From positions 1-7,682 of the forward strand of contig NYUU01000005.1 of the NCBI GenBank assembly GCA_002684175.1: a stretch of DNA of 7,682 bases, read 5' to 3'. The position numbers and the translations under genes are program-made. A model generated the notes under the pieces. That model had not been told where the DNA came from, ran no database searches, and worked only from the letters and a program-made list of their open reading frames with translations. Below, piece by piece: positions 4,696-7,682 of this stretch. The first letter of the stretch is position 1. The number at the start of each line of letters is the position of its first letter. Origin of the DNA: Synechococcus sp. CPC35. Lineage in GTDB: Bacteria > Cyanobacteriota > Cyanobacteriia > PCC-6307 > Cyanobiaceae.

Positions 4696-7000
4696 CCTTC
4701 TTAACGAAGTGTTGAAGAATTTTTCTTTGGGACATTTTGTTGTTACCCATTCTTTTCATTGCACCTTTAAGTGCTTGTTTACTTGCACCAACTTGTACAT
4801 CTAAAGTATCATCTTCTGACACGATACCCATTTTCTTTTTGTTTAGAATGTAGAACTCTTTGTATCCACTCTTTTCAGTAGTTGGAACTGAGAACCCACC
4901 ATCTTTTCTAAAAACTTTGTATGCATCTGATTTTGCACTCCAACCTTGATACTCACCACTGAATTTGTCAAATGCATGGTCAAACTCTCTGTGGGAGTTT
5001 TTACAGATGAAGAATCCAACAGTGTCAACACCAGTAGTTTGTTCAATCCACTTTAGAAGATTATCAGTACCACCTTTGTAACCTCTATCATCTTCTTTGT
5101 AAAGATAAGTGTTTTTAGTTCTTCTGTCGTGAAAGTACTGAGAAGAACCATAACTAAATCCATCAACTCTGAAACTGTCACCATCGGTAAGAGTAACAAA
5201 TTGTAGTTTGTCGATTGAATAGTTGTGTTTGAAGTCTGCAATGTAATCTCTGATAATCATAAGTGAATTATCAAGAGGAGTACCACCTAGACCATAGTTG
5301 TATGCATATCCATAACCTGCTTCGAATCTGTCACTTTTTCCAGAACCATAGTATCTACCACCACACATTGATTCAAGGTTTGCATTCATAGAGACTGCAG
5401 CTTCGAAGAAATCTCTTTTGTTCATCTTGTCAGTGAACAATTCAAGAAGTTTGAAACTTGAGTTGATATGAAAACCTTTTGACTGTTGGTCAACAGCTCT
5501 GTCTGCCTCACTGTAATCTCTCCATGCATCAGTAAATGCAAACACTCTGTGAGGAATACCAACTCTTCTACAGAACATTGCAAGTACAATTGATTGTTCA
5601 TAAGTCTCTCTGATTGCATCATACATAGACCCAGACCAGTCAACCAACATAATAACACCATGGTTTTTACCATCTGGAACTACAGTTGCTCTTTTGAAAA
5701 TATCATCTTTGAGTAAGTACTGGTGGATTTTTGACATATCAATTTCACCAGTTTTTGCAGACATTGATTTCTTGTATGCATCTGCAGCTTTTCTCATATC
5801 AAATTCTTTTGCCATGTAGTTAATGACATTTTTGTTGTGGTCAAAGAACTTTTGAGTATACTCTCTAGAGTTTGCAACAGTATCAATACTATTAGGATAT
5901 TCCTTCATATTACTTTGAAACTCTTTGTTGATATCACTGATTACTTGTTTGTAACCAATAGTACAATCACTTACTTTGTGTTCTTTAGAATTGAACTCCA
6001 TGTAAGAAGGTTCAGTATCCCATCTATCCAAAGTTTTGTGAAGTTTGTCTTCATTGTTTCTGAAATTCTTATCAGTGACAGACTCATTTGCAGTAGGTTC
6101 TGCATCACCACTTTGTCCACCTTCTTCACCTAACTCACCACCATTTAGGTTTTGAGATTTAGGAACTTCGATATCACCTTCACCAGTAGTCTCTTCATCA
6201 CCTTCGTCACCATCTTCGTCTGAATCAGTACCTTCTGCACCTTTTGTACCATCTTCTGATTCTTCCTCAGACTCTTCTTCTGATTCCATACCACCACCAA
6301 TTGAATCTTGTGCATCACCTTCTTCTTGTTCTTGTTCATCGAAATCTTGAGGAATTGCATCACCATCACCTTCTGCTGTCTCAACTGACATTGCAGAAGT
6401 ATCTGTTTGTGGTTGTAAATCTTCTAACTTAGATAGGTCATATAGATAATCTGCCATCTTGACTACTTTTTCCCAAGTATCCATTTTGGTATCCATCATA
6501 GTTACAAGTTTTAACTCCTCTGGAGAGAAGTCAACCATAAGTTTATGACCAATTTTGAAGTAAAGATTGATTCTGTCTATGAATGCAAGTTTGTTTACAT
6601 CATAGTCTTTGACCCCAAAGAAATCAAGGTCGACATGTAATTCTTTATATGCATCATAGAAGATTCTTCTAAGACCAGCATATTTGTTTTTGATATGTTT
6701 TTCAATTCTGATATCTTCTAAGACATTAAGATATCCTTTGTAAGTTGCACCTTTGTCACATACTGCATCATGCCATCCATCTGCTGGAGTAATAAGTGCA
6801 TGACCAACCTCATGACCCATGAATAAGTCATACAGTTGATTAGACATTTCGTCCTTAAGTATAGGACAAACCAGTTTTCTAGTGTCTGGTTCGAAGTATG
6901 CAGTAGGAACTTTTTTGTGTTCTATTACTAAATCCTCAGTTGCAAGTAACCTTGCAAGTGAGTCTTTTCTTGTTCTAAGTGTTTCGTTATTTGACCTCAT
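4688..7000 (-). CDS. CobT-like protein: HExxH metallopeptidase-like domain, acidic linker, VWA domain
   Basis: The product is 770 residues. The N-terminal part has a zinc-peptidase motif HEVGH (63-67) followed by a helix with VLEDIRIE (93-100), whose acidic residues could give the third zinc ligand. Residues about 205-305 are strongly acidic and low in complexity (runs of E, D, S and G), as in CobT. The C-terminal VWA domain shows a complete MIDAS: DWSGS (454-458), T574 in GGTPLD and D606 in TLTDGD. VWA proteins of this class work with AAA+ partners such as CobS, which is the next gene. The HExxH part suggests a protease or a zinc-binding scaffold; activity is unproven. The ATG at 7000 is chosen because no other Met lies before the HExxH region. 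It has no Shine-Dalgarno sequence and falls exactly at the predicted +1 of P1. The stop overlaps P2. Confidence 0.85.
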   Translation of the reverse strand: MRSNNETLRTRKDSLARLLATEDLVIEHKKVPTAYFEPDTRKLVCPILKDEMSNQLYDLFMGHEVGHALITPADGWHDAVCDKGATYKGYLNVLEDIRIEKHIKNKYAGLRRIFYDAYKELHVDLDFFGVKDYDVNKLAFIDRINLYFKIGHKLMVDFSPEELKLVTMMDTKMDTWEKVVKMADYLYDLSKLEDLQPQTDTSAMSVETAEGDGDAIPQDFDEQEQEEGDAQDSIGGGMESEEESEEESEDGTKGAEGTDSDEDGDEGDEETTGEGDIEVPKSQNLNGGELGEEGGQSGDAEPTANESVTDKNFRNNEDKLHKTLDRWDTEPSYMEFNSKEHKVSDCTIGYKQVISDINKEFQSNMKEYPNSIDTVANSREYTQKFFDHNKNVINYMAKEFDMRKAADAYKKSMSAKTGEIDMSKIHQYLLKDDIFKRATVVPDGKNHGVIMLVDWSGSMYDAIRETYEQSIVLAMFCRRVGIPHRVFAFTDAWRDYSEADRAVDQQSKGFHINSSFKLLELFTDKMNKRDFFEAAVSMNANLESMCGGRYYGSGKSDRFEAGYGYAYNYGLGGTPLDNSLMIIRDYIADFKHNYSIDKLQFVTLTDGDSFRVDGFSYGSSQYFHDRRTKNTYLYKEDDRGYKGGTDNLLKWIEQTTGVDTVGFFICKNSHREFDHAFDKFSGEYQGWSAKSDAYKVFRKDGGFSVPTTEKSGYKEFYILNKKKMGIVSEDDTLDVQVGASKQALKGAMKRMGNNKMSQRKILQHFVKKVA

Positions 7001-7006
7001 GTATAC

Positions 7007-7036
7007 ATTATATAAAAAAGTGTACCTATGTGTCAA
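7007..7036 (-). promoter_or_regulatory. promoter P1 for the VWA/metallopeptidase gene
   Basis: This is a full-consensus sigma70 promoter on the minus strand: TTGACA (7036-7031), an 18-base spacer and TATAAT (7012-7007). The spacer contains CATAGGTACA, shared base for base with P3. Six bases separate the -10 box from the ATG at 7000, so transcription should begin at the start codon. P1 begins 22 bases downstream of the CCA end of the tRNA. Confidence 0.75.
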
Positions 7037-7058
7037 CAAGTTATCTCATTGACTGAAT

Positions 7059-7135
7059 TGGCGTTCCCAGTAGGACTCGAACCTACAACCCTCGGTTTAG
7101 AAGACCGATGCTCTCTCCTGTTGAGCTATGAGAAC
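7059..7135 (-). tRNA. tRNA-Arg (anticodon UCU), CCA encoded
   Basis: The minus strand folds into a complete cloverleaf. The acceptor stem GTTCTCA/TGGGAAC has one G-T pair. The D arm is GCTC/GAGC with a 9-base loop. The anticodon stem TCGGT/ACCGA carries the loop CTTCTAA, so the anticodon is UCU (7101-7099), which reads AGA and AGG. The T arm is GTAGG/CCTAC with loop TTCGAGT. The discriminator base is G (7062) and the CCA tail is encoded (7061-7059). All invariant positions I can check are present, so it should be functional. The anticodon suits AT-rich phage genes, which favour AGA for arginine. It probably matures from a transcript starting at P3. Confidence 0.95.
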
Positions 7136-7165
7136 TTAATTTAGTAGAATTATCTCCATTTGTTC

Positions 7166-7180
7166 TAGGGTAACACCCTA
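7166..7180 (-). other. six-pair stem-loop before the tRNA
   Basis: TAGGGT and ACCCTA pair perfectly around a three-base GTT loop. The hairpin lies about 30 bases upstream of the tRNA 5' end. It has no U-run after it, so it is not a typical intrinsic terminator. It could be an end or processing signal of the candidate RNA. Confidence 0.5.
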
Positions 7181-7202
7181 TTCTATCACCGAGTCCTTCA
7201 AG

Positions 7203-7217
7203 TCTGGCCTCACCAGA
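7203..7217 (-). other. five-pair stem-loop in the candidate RNA
   Basis: TCTGG and CCAGA pair perfectly with a TGAGG loop. No T-run follows. It is one of the best local helices in the gene-free region. Confidence 0.45.
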
Positions 7218-7432
7218 ATTTTATCAAGGTCAATAGGCAGTGACCATAATGTGACTTCGTTTTCACCCAATCCCACCACTACTAATGGATTTCATGGAAT
7301 CATTTCGAACTATGAGGTATCTGCTGGAGTCGTACCATTTCACAGATTTTAAACGATATCCTCACTTCGTTCTTTCTCCTCTCAACCAACCTACCAACAC
7401 AACGAGGAGTTCAATCACACGATTCAGTAGGT

Positions 7433-7462
7433 ATTATATAGGAAGATGTACCTATGAGTCAA
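7433..7462 (-). promoter_or_regulatory. promoter P3 for the candidate RNA and tRNA-Arg
   Basis: TTGACT (7462-7457), an 18-base spacer and TATAAT (7438-7433) on the minus strand. It matches P1 at 25 of 30 positions, including the whole CATAGGTACA of the spacer and TATATAAT at the -10. Its -35 lies within the last codons of the gene upstream, whose TAG is in the spacer. No start codon stands near the expected +1 (about 7426), which fits a promoter for untranslated RNA. Confidence 0.7.
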
Positions 7463-7682
7463 TCTTTTTGATATTATAGGTTTTTGCCCACCACTTACGA
7501 ACTGGGTGAGAATTGATACCAACATTAACTTTAGATGGTTCTGGGTTTGCAACTAATCCTCTCCATTGACCAGTTGTCCCAGTATTTCCATGAGACTGCA
7601 ATTCCATTTGGTTTGCTTCAGATGTATACCATATTGGTGAAGTATACCTATCTTCATTACCATGTGCTGGATGTACACCATG
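7452..7682 (-). CDS. hypothetical phage protein, C-terminal 76 residues only
   Basis: The frame is open from the right edge of the window to a TAG at 7454-7452, so the start is not seen. The visible part begins HGVHPAHGNEDRYTSPIWYT, continues with Gly/Asn/Thr-rich stretches (HGNTGTTGQWRGLVANPEP, around residues 31-49), and ends in a basic, aromatic tail (VRKWWAKTYNIKKIDS). I do not recognise a family. The Gly/Asn-rich composition with many aromatics would suit a phage structural or virion-associated protein, but this is weak. No hydrophobic segment is visible. Promoter P3 begins inside its last codons. Confidence 0.6.
   Translation of the reverse strand, partial: HGVHPAHGNEDRYTSPIWYTSEANQMELQSHGNTGTTGQWRGLVANPEPSKVNVGINSHPVRKWWAKTYNIKKIDS

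Larger units (their letters stand above)
7136..7426 (-). ncRNA. candidate structured RNA between promoter P3 and the tRNA
   Basis: About 290 bases lie between the predicted +1 of P3 (about 7426) and the tRNA, with no convincing ORF on either strand and visibly more G+C than the flanking genes. Going downstream, several pairings stand out. CTCCTC (7409-7404) pairs with GAGGAG (7381-7376). TGAGG (7317-7313 complement, i.e. minus 7364-7360 with 7317-7313) encloses ATCTG/CAGAT (7347-7343 with 7323-7319). There is a hairpin TCTGG-TGAGG-CCAGA (7217-7203) and a hairpin TAGGGT-GTT-ACCCTA (7180-7166). It is not tmRNA, RNase P RNA or a group I intron by any motif I know. It may be a stable phage RNA like the RNA C and RNA D species beside the T4 tRNAs, or only a long tRNA leader. 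Confidence 0.4.

Noticed and set aside
6145..6432. Long overlapping ORFs on both strands in the acidic-linker region
   Set aside because: They are shadows caused by the repetitive GAA/GAT-type codons of the acidic linker. The VWA protein frame is continuous through the region.
3448..7000. Aerobic cobalamin synthesis (cobaltochelatase) as the function of the pair
   Set aside because: Only CobS- and CobT-type parts are seen, no CobN, and the HExxH domain does not fit the chelatase model. The homology names are kept but not the pathway.
7001..7039. Upstream TTG start extending the VWA protein by 13 residues
   Set aside because: The TTG is the first half of the TTGACA -35 box of P1, has no ribosome binding site, and the extra codons coincide with the promoter. 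The matching TTG at 4695 for cobS is rejected for the same reason.
7185..7295. Short minus-strand open frame (about 37 codons, reading ...VTLWSLPIDLDKILVRPDLK...)
   Set aside because: It has no ATG or ribosome binding site near its beginning and overlaps hairpins. Its codons (GTG, CTG, TCG, AGG) are unlike the neighbouring genes. A frame of this length is expected by chance. It could still be a remnant of a gene.
7059..7426. tmRNA, RNase P RNA, group I intron or a second tRNA beside the tRNA gene
   Set aside because: I could not find the conserved cores of these RNAs. The TTCGAAA near 7305 looks like a T-loop but has no paired stem around it.
7285..7479. 64-codon plus-strand ORF
   Set aside because: It runs opposite to every other gene, has no ribosome binding site, crosses promoter P3 and the end of another gene, and its sequence resembles no protein I know.
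1..7682. CRISPR arrays, insertion sequences, integration sites
   Set aside because: I saw no regularly spaced repeats, transposase motifs, terminal inverted repeats or duplicated tRNA 3' ends.

Overview
This window looks like part of the genome of a T4-like (straboviral or related) tailed phage, probably from an AT-rich marine lineage of the cyanophage/pelagiphage type. The evidence is as follows. The leftmost gene begins with a clear match to the N-terminus of the T4 gp45 sliding clamp. There is a CobS-type AAA+ ATPase gene of the kind carried by marine T4-like phages. An exact T4-type late-promoter octamer (TATAAATA) is present. A lone tRNA gene sits among tightly packed small phage genes. 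The host cannot be fixed from the sequence. Every supported gene lies on the minus strand, so the window is read from right to left.

Layout in the direction of transcription. (1) The 3' end of an unrecognised gene (7682-7452). (2) Promoter P3, then about 290 bases with no convincing ORF but several good hairpins and richer in G+C than its surroundings, then tRNA-Arg(UCU) with an encoded CCA end. (3) Promoter P1 and a 770-residue protein that joins an HExxH metallopeptidase-like N-terminus, a very acidic linker and a C-terminal von Willebrand factor A (VWA) domain, of CobT type. (4) Promoter P2 and the CobS-type AAA+ ATPase. (5) A small CxxC/CxxC zinc-ribbon-like protein overlapping the ATPase gene, then a 91-residue unknown. 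(6) A 118-base intergenic segment able to fold. (7) A compact run: a 55-residue single-span membrane protein, a 68-residue unknown, a SleB-type cell-wall hydrolase with an N-terminal hydrophobic segment, and a 109-residue unknown. (8) A promoter region carrying both a sigma70-like promoter and the T4 late octamer, then a ParB/Srx-like protein. (9) A second sigma70-like promoter, a DUF3310 protein and the start of the sliding clamp gene.

How the parts fit together. The AAA+ ATPase and the HExxH-VWA protein are adjacent, and each has a promoter of the same type. They most likely form a MoxR/CobS-VWA type ATP-driven remodelling machine. They need not make cobalamin, because no cobN-like subunit is in the window. 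The SleB-type protein is the likely lysis enzyme, and the small membrane protein upstream may belong to the same module. The clamp is part of the replication and late-transcription apparatus.

The most unusual features are in the regulation. P1, P2 and P3 form a promoter family with -35 and -10 boxes 18 bases apart and a conserved GGTACA in the spacer. At P1, P2 and the promoter before the DUF3310 gene, an ATG lies exactly at the predicted transcription start. This suggests leaderless translation, or in the cobS case two alternative starts. The stretch between P3 and the tRNA is a candidate new structured RNA.
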